From contig JAICXR010000002.1 of NCBI GenBank assembly GCA_025980355.1, forward strand, positions 1 to 25,076: a stretch of 25,076 nt of DNA, read 5' to 3'. The stretch comes from Chloroflexota bacterium. Its GTDB lineage: Bacteria; Chloroflexota; UBA4733. Shown in pieces: positions 7,598-15,500 of the stretch. The notes under the pieces are model-generated. The model worked only from the letters and a program-made list of their open reading frames with translations. It did not search any database and was not told the origin of the DNA. A program made the translations under genes and the position numbers. Positions within the stretch are counted from its first letter, which is position 1; every line of letters begins with the position of its first letter.

Positions 7598-8650
7598 ATG
7601 AAGTTGGGTCGGTTCCGGTCGGCCGGTCAGTGGTTCGGCCTGCTCGTAAGCGCCGTCCTGCTGGTCCTCATTGTCCGCAAAGCGCAGGACCTGCCCGCCG
7701 CCGGTCAGGCGATCCGGGATGCCGACGGCCGCTGGTTGCTGGCCGGCGCCATGCTCTACCTGCTGACGTTCTTGCCGCGCGGCATGCGCTGGGGGCGCTT
7801 GCTCGCCGGTGTCCGCACGATCCCCCTGCGGCACCTCACCGAAGTCGAAGCGATCGGCTTCATGGCCAACAACGTCCTGCCCTTCCGGCTCGGCGAGGTG
7901 GTACGGGCCTATACGATCGGGCGCAAGGCGAAGCTGCCCGTGACCACGGCCTTCGCCACGATCGTCATGGAACGCCTCTGCGACGGGCTGGCCCTGGTGC
8001 TCACGCTGGCGGTCATCTCCCTCTTCTACCCGTTCCCGGACTGGGTGAAGCGCGGCGGCGGCCTGGCCGCGCTCCTCTTCCTGGGCGCCGCCGTCTTCCT
8101 CGCCCTGCTGGCCTACCGGCGCGACGCCGCACGCTCCCTGGTCGCCGTGTGTACCCGGCCCGTGCCGGCTCCCCTCGCCGGCAAGATCGCCACGCTGCTG
8201 GACCAGTTCGACCGCGGACTGCACCTCCTGCGCAGTCCGCTCGACGCGGCGATGGTGGCGGCGCTCTCGGCGCTGATCTGGGTGGTCGAGTTCGGCGTCT
8301 ATCTCTGCGTGCTGGCCGCCTTCGCCGGCCCGATCCAGCAGGCGCTGGGCCGGCCGATTCCCCTTCACGACGCCCTCTTGTTGATGATTCTGGTGAACTT
8401 CGGCAGCATCATCCCGTCGGGGCCGGCCTACGTCGGCACCTTCCAGGCGGTGGCGATCGCCGTGCTCACCGGCGTGAGCCACCTCAGCGAACCGGTCGCC
8501 TTCAGCTATTCCTGGGTGCTGTGGGCCACCATGGTCGTCCCCATCGTCGCCGTCGGCTTTATCTGCCTGGCCGCCGAACAGGTGAGCCTGGGAAGCCTGG
8601 TGCGGGTGCGGGGCGATGAGGTGCGCTGGCAAGCGGAGCGAGACCGTTGA
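7598..8650 (+). CDS. UPF0104 / lysylphosphatidylglycerol synthase-like integral membrane protein (flippase-like)
   Basis: The 350-residue protein is built of about seven or eight hydrophobic segments, beginning FGLLVSAVLLVLIV and ending VVPIVAVGFICLAAEQ. Characteristic family patterns are LPRGMRWGRLL, EVEAIGFMANNVLPFRLGEVVRAY, TAFATIVMERLCDGLALV and NFGSIIPSGPAYVGTFQ. This is the membrane domain shared by MprF, AglD and 'flippase-like' proteins; the family is tied to lipid or lipid-linked sugar handling, but its chemistry is seldom proven. It is divergent from the GT2 gene, and the two probably act together. I chose ATG 7598 (AAGG upstream, start close to the first helix); an upstream ATG at 7529 would add 23 basic residues. 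The gene converges with the SRP RNA 13 bp downstream. Confidence 0.85.
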   Translation: MKLGRFRSAGQWFGLLVSAVLLVLIVRKAQDLPAAGQAIRDADGRWLLAGAMLYLLTFLPRGMRWGRLLAGVRTIPLRHLTEVEAIGFMANNVLPFRLGEVVRAYTIGRKAKLPVTTAFATIVMERLCDGLALVLTLAVISLFYPFPDWVKRGGGLAALLFLGAAVFLALLAYRRDAARSLVAVCTRPVPAPLAGKIATLLDQFDRGLHLLRSPLDAAMVAALSALIWVVEFGVYLCVLAAFAGPIQQALGRPIPLHDALLLMILVNFGSIIPSGPAYVGTFQAVAIAVLTGVSHLSEPVAFSYSWVLWATMVVPIVAVGFICLAAEQVSLGSLVRVRGDEVRWQAERDR

Positions 8651-8663
8651 TGATCCGGGCGGA

Positions 8664-8935
8664 GGTCGTGCACCCTCCGTCGACCGGAAACCCAACCGCC
8701 ACGACCGACCGGGTGGCTCCGGTTAGGCGTTCCTGCGGCACCCGAAGCGGACTACTTACCGCTGCTTCGTTCCCGACCTGACGGGGTTCGCAGTGCTTCG
8801 CCGCGCAGGGCCCGTCCATCAACGCCAGACCAATCGGTCAGAATCGGCAGGCTCACGGCCTCGGGAGGGGATTCCACCCCGCCTTATGGTGGATTGCGGG
8901 TACAAGGTACCACCAGCACCCCGTGTAGCACGACC
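8664..8935 (-). ncRNA. ffs: Signal recognition particle RNA, large (Alu-containing) type
   Basis: SRP RNA binds Ffh and targets ribosomes making membrane proteins. The minus strand carries the universally conserved helix 8 region GTCAGGTCGGGAACGAAGCAGC, with a GGAA tetraloop at 8773-8770. The 5' part matches the bacterial large-form Alu domain: TTGTACCCGCAATCCACC, GGGGTGGAATCCCCT and CCCGAGGCC. Further matches are GGCGTTGATGGACGGGCCCTGCGC in two parts (8825-8802), GTGCCGCAGG, and GGAGGGTGCACGACC at the 3' end. The termini pair: GGTCGTGC (8935-8928) with GCACGACC (8671-8664), which fixes the ends. The length of about 272 nt is like the 270-nt Bacillus molecule and unlike the 114-nt E. coli form. 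The ends are accurate to a few bases. Confidence 0.93.
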
Positions 8936-8941
8936 ACACTA

Positions 8942-8970
8942 AGCTTACCACGCCGCCGCGCTATTCCCAA
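8942..8970 (-). promoter_or_regulatory. Promoter of the SRP RNA gene
   Basis: TTGGGA (8970-8965), a 17-base spacer and TAAGCT (8947-8942) precede the RNA. Transcription begun seven bases after the -10 would start at about 8935, which is the 5' end inferred from pairing of the RNA termini. The -10 is only a partial match. Confidence 0.5.
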
Positions 8971-8985
8971 ATCCCGCCGGACCGG

Positions 8986-8991
8986 TACACT
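8986..8991 (+). promoter_or_regulatory. Candidate -10 (TACACT) for the methyltransferase-like gene
   Basis: CCGGTACACTG at 8982-8992 is followed by a likely start near 8998, an AGGAGG ribosome-binding site at 9006-9011 and GTG at 9016. The upstream bases overlap the divergent SRP RNA promoter. No clear -35 is seen on this strand. Confidence 0.4.
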
Positions 8992-9015
8992 GCGCCGTCG
9001 GAGACAGGAGGTCGC

Positions 9016-9480
9016 GTGGCCAACGAGCAGCAGTTTAAACTGAAGACGCGCTACATCGCCACGCGCGGCGTGCGGGAATATCGCGAGACCATCCCCAGCG
9101 TCGTCGGCGCGGACGACGTCGTGCTGGAAATCGGCTGCGAATGGGGCACGACCACGGTCCTGCTGGCCCGGCAGTGCCGAGAAGTGATCGGCACGGACGT
9201 GAGCCCCGATTGCATTGCCCGCGCCCGCCAGATGCACCCGGATCTCCATTTCGAGGTACTCGACGCCTTCGACGTGCGGGCGGCGCTGGCGCTGGGGCGG
9301 CCGTTCACCAAGGTGTACGTCGACCTCTCCGGCTTCTCCAGCTACCGGGCCTTACTCGACGTCATCGCCCTGCTCACCATGTACGCCACCGTGCTGCGCC
9401 CGGACGCCATCGTCGTCAAGAGCGGCGCCCTCAAGCAGTTCGCCGCCTACTGCAGCGCCTGGCGCTCGCCGGAGAGATAA
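9016..9480 (+). CDS. Class I SAM-dependent methyltransferase-like protein
   Basis: The 154-residue product contains the SAM-binding motif I VVLEIGCEWGTTTVLLA (about residues 35-51), motif II EVIGTDVSPDCIARARQ with an acidic residue for ribose, and a motif IV-like KVYVDLSGFSS. This is a class I Rossmann methyltransferase core, but the protein is short and lacks an obvious target-recognition domain, so the substrate is unknown. The GTG start follows an ideal AGGAGG. It is transcribed away from the SRP RNA and is followed by an inverted-repeat element and a DUF503 gene. It could be a complete minimal enzyme or one that needs a partner. Confidence 0.8.
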   Translation: MANEQQFKLKTRYIATRGVREYRETIPSVVGADDVVLEIGCEWGTTTVLLARQCREVIGTDVSPDCIARARQMHPDLHFEVLDAFDVRAALALGRPFTKVYVDLSGFSSYRALLDVIALLTMYATVLRPDAIVVKSGALKQFAAYCSAWRSPER

Positions 9481-9503
9481 TGGGACGGCGACTGCTGGCA
9501 GGT

Positions 9504-9617
9504 GGACGGGGCGGCGACTGCGGTCTGCCGCCAAGCTAACGACGACTGCAGTCGGGATGCATTGCGACGGCAGTCGCCCCCCGCACTTGGCGGCAGACCG
9601 CAGTCGCCGCCCCGTCC
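9504..9617. repeat. Intergenic element with perfect 32-bp inverted arms
   Basis: The arms 9504-9535 and 9586-9617 are perfect reverse complements over 32 bp and enclose a 50-bp core. The core holds a 12-base palindrome CGACTGCAGTCG (9543-9554), and GCGACTGC or its complement occurs at least four times across 9486-9609. The element lies between the methyltransferase-like and DUF503 genes, overlaps no good coding frame, and could fold into a long hairpin. It resembles a REP/BIME or MITE-type element; target-site duplications were not evident. Confidence 0.85.
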
Positions 9618-9687
9618 TATCTGGTACCCTTACGGTGCTTCGTGGCGCCGCACGCCATTTCCGGCGCCCCTTCAAGCGCTGAGTCCG

Positions 9688-9981
9688 ATGTTCGTTGCCG
9701 CCGCCCGGATCACCATTCATCTCCCCTATAGCCATTCCTTGAAAGACAAGCGCCAGACGGTGCGCTCGCTCATCTCCCACCTCCACCAGACCGGCAACCT
9801 CGCCGCGGCGGAGGTGGACACGCAGGATAAGTGGCAACTGGTCACGCTCGGCGTTGCCAGCCTCTCGAACGACGGCCGGCACGCCGACGCGCTCGTGGCC
9901 GGCGCGCTGAACGTCGTCGAGCGTTACCTAACGGAGGGGATCGTCACCGATATCCAGACGGAGATCGTCAGCGTGTTGTGA
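9688..9981 (+). CDS. DUF503 family protein (YlxP-like)
   Basis: The 97-residue protein matches the DUF503 family along its full length: MFVAAARITIHLPYSHSLKDKRQ at the N-terminus, VRSLISHLHQTGNLAAAEVD, DKWQLVTLGVASLSNDGRHAD, and a C-terminal helix and strand ending TDIQTEIVSVL. The family adopts a small ferredoxin-like fold and often lies near ribosome-maturation genes; its role is not established. I chose ATG 9688 because it begins directly with the family's first strand, although there is no strong ribosome-binding site. The open frame upstream runs into the inverted-repeat element. The gene converges on two tRNA-Ser genes. Confidence 0.9.
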   Translation: MFVAAARITIHLPYSHSLKDKRQTVRSLISHLHQTGNLAAAEVDTQDKWQLVTLGVASLSNDGRHADALVAGALNVVERYLTEGIVTDIQTEIVSVL

Positions 9982-9995
9982 TGCCGGGGAGCGAG

Positions 9996-10083
9996 CGGAG
10001 GGGGTGGGATTTGAACCCACGATGCCCTTACGGGCATACCGACTTTCCAGGTCGGCGCCATAGGCCAACTAGGCGACCCCTCC
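9996..10083 (-). tRNA. tRNA-Ser (GGA)
   Basis: The minus strand folds as a class II tRNA: acceptor GGAGGGG (10083-10077) pairs with CCCCTCC (10003-9997), the anticodon stem CCGAC/GTCGG encloses loop CTGGAAA, with anticodon GGA at 10048-10046. A long variable arm (TGCCCGTAAGGGCA) and T-loop GGTTCAAATCC follow. Discriminator G is at 9996. CCA is not encoded. It would read UCC and UCU codons. Confidence 0.95.
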
Positions 10084-10091
10084 GGGGGCAG

Positions 10092-10176
10092 CGGAGAGGG
10101 AGGGATTTGAACCCCCGGTACCTTTCGGCACACCGCTTTTCGAGAGCGGCACCATAAACCACTCGGACACCTCTCC
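10092..10176 (-). tRNA. tRNA-Ser (CGA)
   Basis: The minus strand has acceptor GGAGAGG (10176-10170) pairing with CCTCTCC (10099-10093), the anticodon stem CCGCT/AGCGG, loop CTCGAAA with anticodon CGA (10142-10140), a long serine-type variable arm (TGCCGAAAGGTA) and T-loop GGTTCAAATCC. Discriminator G is at 10092 and CCA is not encoded. It lies eight bases upstream of tRNA-Ser(GGA), so both likely come from one transcript. Confidence 0.95.
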
Positions 10177-10182
10177 CCTGGG

Positions 10183-10211
10183 ACTGTACCATGTGTGGTA
10201 TGGTGATTTTA
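10183..10211 (-). promoter_or_regulatory. Candidate -10 elements for the tRNA-Ser pair
   Basis: Two -10-like hexamers lie upstream of the tRNAs on the minus strand, TAAAAT (10211-10206) and TACAGT (10188-10183). The first leaves a leader of about 24 bases, which is more plausible. Neither has a convincing -35. Confidence 0.3.
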
Positions 10212-10260
10212 CCGCGACATTCACCCTGGCAGCGCGGTAATCGCGTGCGTGGAGTAGCCA

Positions 10261-11334
10261 ATGGCGTTCGTAGCGGTGGCAATGAGCGGCGGCGTGGATA
10301 GCGCCGTGGCGGCGGCGCTGCTGGCCCGCGAAGGCCATACCGTCGTCGGCCTGACGTTACGCCTGTGGAGCGAGGAGCACGGGCCGGAAGCGACGCGCGA
10401 GAATCGCTGCTGCTCGCTAGAATCGATCCAGGATGCGCGCCGGGTCTGCGACGACCTGGACGCGCCGCATTATGTCCTGAACGTGGAAGCGCGCTTCAAG
10501 GAGCAGATCGTCGACAGCTTTGTCAGCGAATATGTCGCCGGGCACACCCCGAACCCGTGCGTGCGCTGCAACCAGTACATCAAGTTCGATGCGTTGCTCT
10601 CGCGTGCACTCGCCCTCGGCGTGGATTACCTGGCCACCGGCCATTACGCCCGGCTGGAGCGACCGGAGGGGGGGCCGGTGCGGCTGCTGCGCGCCGTCGA
10701 CCGCCCCAAGGACCAGTCGTACGCGCTATGCCGGCTCAACCAGACGCAGCTCCGGCACAGCCTCTTCCCGCTCGGCGGCTACACCAAGAAGGAGGTACGG
10801 GAGCTCGCCCGTGCGTTCGGCATCGAGATCGCCGCCAAGCCGGAGAGCCAGGAACTATGCTTCGTCACCAGCGGCACCTATCGGGAGTTCCTGCGCCGCC
10901 AGATGCCGGAGAAGGTGACTCCGGGCGACATCCGCCACGTCGATGGCCGGCTGCTGGGCCGCCACACCGGCCTTATCGACTACACGGTCGGCCAGCGCAA
11001 GGGTCTGGGGATTGCCGGCCCCCGACCGCTCTTCGTCACGGAGATGGATGTCGCGACCAACACCGTGGTCGTTGGCGAGGTGGAATATCTGGAGCGCCAG
11101 GAGTTTCGGGCCGGCAATATGCACTACACCGCCGGCGCCGCGCCGGCCGGCCCGCTGCCGGTGACGATCCAGGTCCGGGCCCACGCCACCGAGCAGGCGG
11201 GCCTCCTGGAACCGCTCGCCGCCGGCGCCGCGCGTATCCGCCTGGAGCGCCCGCTGCGCGGCGTGGCGCCCGGCCAGGCCGTCGTGCTCTACCAGGGCGA
11301 CGCGGTGGTCGGCGCGGGCGACCTGGCCGCTTGA
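10261..11334 (+). CDS. mnmA: tRNA-specific 2-thiouridylase MnmA
   Basis: MnmA puts the 2-thio group on the wobble uridine of tRNA-Lys, tRNA-Glu and tRNA-Gln, using ATP and a persulfide relay. The 357-residue product has the PP-loop SGGVDS (9-14), the catalytic NPCVRCN motif (Cys100 and Cys103), the second catalytic Cys at ESQELCF (Cys200), the TGHYAR motif, LTLRLW near the N-terminus, GLIDYTVGQRKGLGI, and the C-terminal beta-barrel domain (residues about 270-357). GGAG lies seven bases before the ATG. The gene is divergent from the two tRNA-Ser genes and is the first of a three-gene run with a small membrane protein and a SAM hydrolase. Identification is very secure. Confidence 0.97.
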   Translation: MAFVAVAMSGGVDSAVAAALLAREGHTVVGLTLRLWSEEHGPEATRENRCCSLESIQDARRVCDDLDAPHYVLNVEARFKEQIVDSFVSEYVAGHTPNPCVRCNQYIKFDALLSRALALGVDYLATGHYARLERPEGGPVRLLRAVDRPKDQSYALCRLNQTQLRHSLFPLGGYTKKEVRELARAFGIEIAAKPESQELCFVTSGTYREFLRRQMPEKVTPGDIRHVDGRLLGRHTGLIDYTVGQRKGLGIAGPRPLFVTEMDVATNTVVVGEVEYLERQEFRAGNMHYTAGAAPAGPLPVTIQVRAHATEQAGLLEPLAAGAARIRLERPLRGVAPGQAVVLYQGDAVVGAGDLAA

Positions 11335-11343
11335 GCGGGCGGG

Positions 11344-11598
11344 ATGTTGCAACCGCCCGCCATCATTATCAGCGTCTTCCTGGCGACGATTTATGCCCTC
11401 GCCTACGCTCTGGTGATCGGCAAGACCGGTAACCGCCTCTGGTGGTACTGGGCCTTTGCGGTCGCCGGCTTCTTCCTCGGCTTCCTCCTCACCGCCCATG
11501 GCCACCTCGTCGATGTCGGCCTCGGTCAGGTCCCCGTCGTGGAAAGCTCCCTCGCCTCCCTGGCGATGCTGATCCTCGCCACCATCTTGCGCCGCTGA
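11344..11598 (+). CDS. Small integral membrane protein (84 aa)
   Basis: The protein has two or three hydrophobic segments: PPAIIISVFLATIYALAYALVIG, WWYWAFAVAGFFLGFLLTA and the C-terminal SLASLAMLILATILRR. It begins nine bases after the mnmA stop, and its TGA overlaps the ATG of the SAM hydrolase by one base (TGATG), so it is very likely translated as part of this operon. I recognise no family with a known role. A short polar stretch (GKTGNRL) separates the first two segments. A link to the neighbours' function would be a guess. Confidence 0.75.
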   Translation: MLQPPAIIISVFLATIYALAYALVIGKTGNRLWWYWAFAVAGFFLGFLLTAHGHLVDVGLGQVPVVESSLASLAMLILATILRR

Positions 11599-12410
11599 TG
11601 CCGCTCATCACGTTCAGTTCGGACTTTGGCTTGAGCGATGTGTATGTAGGTGTCGTGCACGGCGTGATCGCCGGCATCGCCCCGCAGACGCCGGTCATCG
11701 ACCTCACGCACGGCATCCCGCCCCAGGACGTTCGGGCTGGCGCGCTGGCCCTCTATGCCGGCTGCCGGCACTTCCCGGCCGGGACGATCCACCTGGCCGT
11801 CGTGGACCCCGGCGTCGGCACCGAGCGGCGGGCGTTGTTGCTGCGCAGCGCCGAGTACTGGTACGTCGGACCGGACAACGGCCTGTTCGGCTTGACCGCA
11901 CCGCTCGCGTCCCTGCTCGGCTGCTGGGAACTGACGAACGCCCGGTACCACCTTCCCTCGGCATCCGCCACCTTTCACGGTCGGGATATCTTCGCGCCGG
12001 TGGCCGCCCACCTGGCCAACGGCACCCCGCCCGACGAGCTGGGCACGCCGGCTGCGCCGCCGCTGGAGTTGCCGGACCTGTCCCTGCGCGACGTCGGACC
12101 CGGCGACACGGTGGGCGCCGTGCTGGCCATCGACCATTTCGGCAACCTGGTGACGAACCTCCGCGCGCCGCAGGATTGGGCGACACGCACCCAGGGAAGG
12201 CAGATCAGCGCCTGGTTGGATGGACTGCCGCTCCGGTCGGTACGGACCTACGGGGAAGCGGCGTCGGCGTCGCGCTCCGACGACGAGCGGCCGGAACTGC
12301 TCTTGTTAGCCGGCAGCGCGGGGCTGCTGGAAGTTGCCGTGGCCAACGGGAGCGCGGCAAAGGCGAGCGGGCTGGGCGTCGGGGCGGCCGTGCGCGTGGT
12401 CATGGCGTAA
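11598..12410 (+). CDS. SAM hydrolase of the DUF62 (SAM hydroxide adenosyltransferase) family
   Basis: The family cleaves S-adenosylmethionine to adenosine and methionine using water; fluorinases and chlorinases are rare relatives. The 270-residue product has the family hallmarks ITFSSDFGLSDVYVG, VIDLTHGIPPQDVRAGA, VVDPGVGTERR, VGPDNGLF, FHGRDIFAPVAAHLA and AIDHFGNLVTN. The start ATG at 11598 shares one base with the upstream stop and begins exactly at the conserved N-terminus. Hydrolase is far likelier than halogenase, as the halide-specific insertion of FlA (about 23 residues) is not obvious. It lies in the mnmA operon, so it may also dispose of excess SAM, which is inference. An inverted-repeat element follows. 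Confidence 0.92.
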   Translation: MPLITFSSDFGLSDVYVGVVHGVIAGIAPQTPVIDLTHGIPPQDVRAGALALYAGCRHFPAGTIHLAVVDPGVGTERRALLLRSAEYWYVGPDNGLFGLTAPLASLLGCWELTNARYHLPSASATFHGRDIFAPVAAHLANGTPPDELGTPAAPPLELPDLSLRDVGPGDTVGAVLAIDHFGNLVTNLRAPQDWATRTQGRQISAWLDGLPLRSVRTYGEAASASRSDDERPELLLLAGSAGLLEVAVANGSAAKASGLGVGAAVRVVMA

Positions 12411-12422
12411 GACGCCGCACCT

Positions 12423-12535
12423 CGGCTGGCGAAAAAATTCGCGCCTGCGGACGGGCGAAGTCCGCCTGCGCGGACTGGGGACCAACCCGCGGAGGCGGGT
12501 ATCGCCAGCTTAGGCGCGACTTCAGTCGCCAGCCG
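12423..12535. repeat. Nested inverted-repeat element between convergent genes
   Basis: Outer arms CGGCTGGCGA (12423-12432) and TCGCCAGCCG (12526-12535) and inner arms TCGCGCCT (12439-12446) and AGGCGCGA (12512-12519) enclose two hairpins: AGTCCGC/GCGGACT (12459-12476) and ACCCGC/GCGGGT (12485-12500). The result is a branched, cloverleaf-like fold. It sits between the SAM hydrolase and TPR genes, whose 3' ends face each other, so it could end transcription from both sides, but there is no T-run. It may be a REP/MITE-type repeat. Confidence 0.8.
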
Positions 12536-12550
12536 GTCCTCGACGAACCC

Positions 12551-15500
12551 TTACGAGAGCCGCCCCGCTGTCGCCTGCAGTTGCCCGATGATCTTTTGCA
12601 CGGCCGGCTGAAGCGCCGGCTGCTGCTTGGCCGTCACCTGCAAGGCGTCCACTGCCGCCGTGAGTTCCTGTTTGGCCTCGCCCACCGCCGTCTCGCGATC
12701 CTGACCCTGCAAGCGCTGGCCGTTGGGGTCGGTCAGGTAGGCCGGCGCCGCCGCAATTGCCTGATCGTACGCCGTTTGCGCCCCCGCGCTGTCACCGCTG
12801 GTGAGCTTCGTGAGGCCAACGTTCGTCAGCACGAGGAGCGATGTCGGATTGATCGTGAGGGCCGCGGCGTAGAGGCGCGCGGCGGCCTGGGTATCGCCCG
12901 CCCACAGGGCGGCCCCGCCGAGGTCGTTATCGGCGTCGATCAGTTGGGAGCCGAGCGTACTCTGATCGGTCGCCGGTAATGCTGCCAGGTAGCCTTCCAG
13001 CAGCGGGAGCGCCGCCTTGACGCCCGTCCGTGCCTGGGTGTTGTCCCGCGCCAGCGCCAGCAGGTCGTCTGCCATCGACCGAAAATGCAGCAGGCGCGTG
13101 GCGTCCGGTTGTCCTTGGAGCTTGTCAAGGGCGCTTTTGTAGGCTTGCTGCGCTTCGTCGGCCTTGCCCTGGGCGAGGAGCATCACGGCGAGGTTTGCTG
13201 GGCCCAGGTAGGAATCGGGAGCCATCTGCGCGAAATGCTCGGTCGTTGCGAGGGCGGTAGCGGTATCGCCGTTGCGGTATTGGGCCCAGCCCAGGTCGGC
13301 GAACCCGTCCGGGTCGCGGGGGAAATTGGCGGTGTAGGCCGTCAGCAGGCTCACCGCCGATGCCACATCGCCCTTTTGCAAGGCCTGGTCTCCCTGTTGG
13401 AACCCTTGCGTCCCCTGGCAGACCGGGCGCGTGGCGAAGTCCGTGGCGCTGGACGAGGCTGCCACCACCTGTTTCATCAGCGTGAGCCATTGGGTTTCCG
13501 CGGCGGTGGCGGCCGTGGCGTCCTGGTTGGCGAGCGCCTGGTTGCCGGCGTTTGACGCCGGCACTTTGGCCGTCGTGAGGGCGGTGAACAGGTTCAAGTA
13601 GACGGTCGCGGCGCTGTATTGCTCGTCGCTGGTCGCGGGCGGGTTGGACGCCACCAGCTTCGCCGCGGCCTCCGCGAACTGGACGGCCTGCTCGCTTGCC
13701 GCCGCGGCGTCCGGCGCCTTGTCCTCCGTGCGGACCCAGAATTGATCATTCCAGAGCTCCGACAGCAGCACATCCGCCTCGGCCCGCTCCAGCGGACTCG
13801 CGGTGCGCCCTTCGCTGAGGACCTGGGTCGCGTCGGTCACGGCGCGTTGCCAGAGCGCCGGATACTGGTCGGCGATGCCCGGCAGCTTCGACGTGCCCGG
13901 GACGTACTGCAGCGTATACACCAGCGATTCGGACAGGTGGCTCAGTCGCGCCTTGTACAGCAGGGGAGTCGCCGACTGGGGCTGAAGCTCTTCCGCCCAG
14001 CGTGTCACATATGGGCGCAGCGCGTTGTACCCGTCCAGCGCCGCCGTGATGTGGACGGGGTCGCGCTTCCAGGCGGCCTGCTGGAGGAGGAAGGTCAGCG
14101 CATCGCCGTACTCGGCGGACCAGAGGTCCCCGCCCGGCTGCGCCAGGAACGGCCAGGCCGTTATGTCCATGGCGTCGGAAAGATAGCCCTGGAGCGCTTC
14201 GACATTGTTCGGATCGGCGGCCAGGATCGTGTCGACCGTCTGCTTCTCCGCGCCCAGATAGCCGGGGTCTTCCAGGCTCGCCGAGAGCGCCTGGAAGAGG
14301 CGCTTGGACTGCAACTCCGGCAGGTTAGTGGGGTCCAACTGCAACACGGCGTTGAGTTGCTGCGCCACCTCCGTGATGTCGCCGGGGAGGCGTTCGTTGG
14401 AACGCAGGTAGGCCAGGCGTTCGGCCAGTTGGTGGGCCACGATGTCGTTGGGGTTCTGGCCGAGCAGTGTGGCGATTTCCTGGGCCGCGCCGCTGCAATC
14501 GCCGGTGCGATACTGCATCCAGACGGCGCTCTCCTGGGCGGAACGGTCGGATGAGGCTTGCAATGCCTTCGCTTCCGTCTGGGCGTGTCCACTCCAGCGC
14601 GTGGTGGCATCCTGGTCTTTGCGGTAGAGGGCAACGTCCATCAAGCCGAGGTAGACGGCGCCGTAGGTGCTGTGGAACTGGCGGGCAATCGCCGGGTCGC
14701 TGAGTGCCGTCTGGTCGTTATCCAGCGGTGCGCGCAACGCCACCGCCTTTTGCAGCAGGGCCTCGGCCTGGTCCGCCTGCTGCTGGTCGAAGAGCAGCGT
14801 GGCTTGCTGGGCGTAGGCCCCCGCCAGCAGCAGGCGGTCCTGCACCGGAAGGGGCTTCTCCGCTTCCCACAGCGCGATCGCCTGCTGGTAGGCGGCCGCC
14901 GCGGCGGCATCCTGGCCGAGGACGTAGTAGGTATGGCCGAGATAGAGTTCAACGATGGCGTCCGAAGAGCTACGGCTGCCTTCCGCCGGCAGGGCGGCCT
15001 GTAGGTGGGCAATCGCGGGGAGGTAGCGATCCTGGTCATAGAGCAGGATGCCGGCCGTCGCTTCCATCACCTTGCTGACGTCATCCGCTTCCACCCGAGG
15101 GACTTCCACGCCCTCTTTCTCGCGATAGCCGACGGAGTTCACCTGGCCGCCGGCGTCGCGTTGCGCCAGGGGCACCTGGACGCCGATACTCGGGTTCGCG
15201 AACACGACGTAGGCGACGTGGTGGGTGGTCGTCGCGTCCGGCAGCGGGGCGGCCAGGCCGGGGCCGCGCGTGTGGGCCGTGGGGGGCGCCGCGACGGTAT
15301 CCGTTTCGTCGCGATAGATGACGACGGCGTCCGCGCCGATCCGTCGGGCCAGCGCCCGCGCCTGGTCGATATCCGAGGCGTCGAAGGTGACCGGTAGCTC
15401 CCGCATCGCCAGGACGTTGGCGTGGCCCAGTTGCTTCAGGTCGTCGGCCAGGCGGTCCTGGGCCACGGTACTGCCGAGCTGGCGGGTGAAGGCGATGCCG

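Noticed and set aside
7517..8695. Minus-strand open frame of 392 codons opposite the first UPF0104 gene
   Set aside because: Its product is highly charged and repetitive in His, Asp and Gln, the typical antisense of a membrane protein, while the plus strand has clear helices and family motifs.
8884..9249. Minus-strand open frame overlapping the SRP RNA 5' region and the methyltransferase-like gene
   Set aside because: It crosses the SRP RNA and its promoter and has no family signature.
9504..9617. Possible CRISPR repeat-spacer unit or att site
   Set aside because: There are two inverted arms, not direct repeats, and no cas, integrase or phage genes nearby.
12423..12535. Possible bidirectional Rho-independent terminator
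   Set aside because: Stems are strong, but there is no T-run after any of them, so I call it a repeat element instead.
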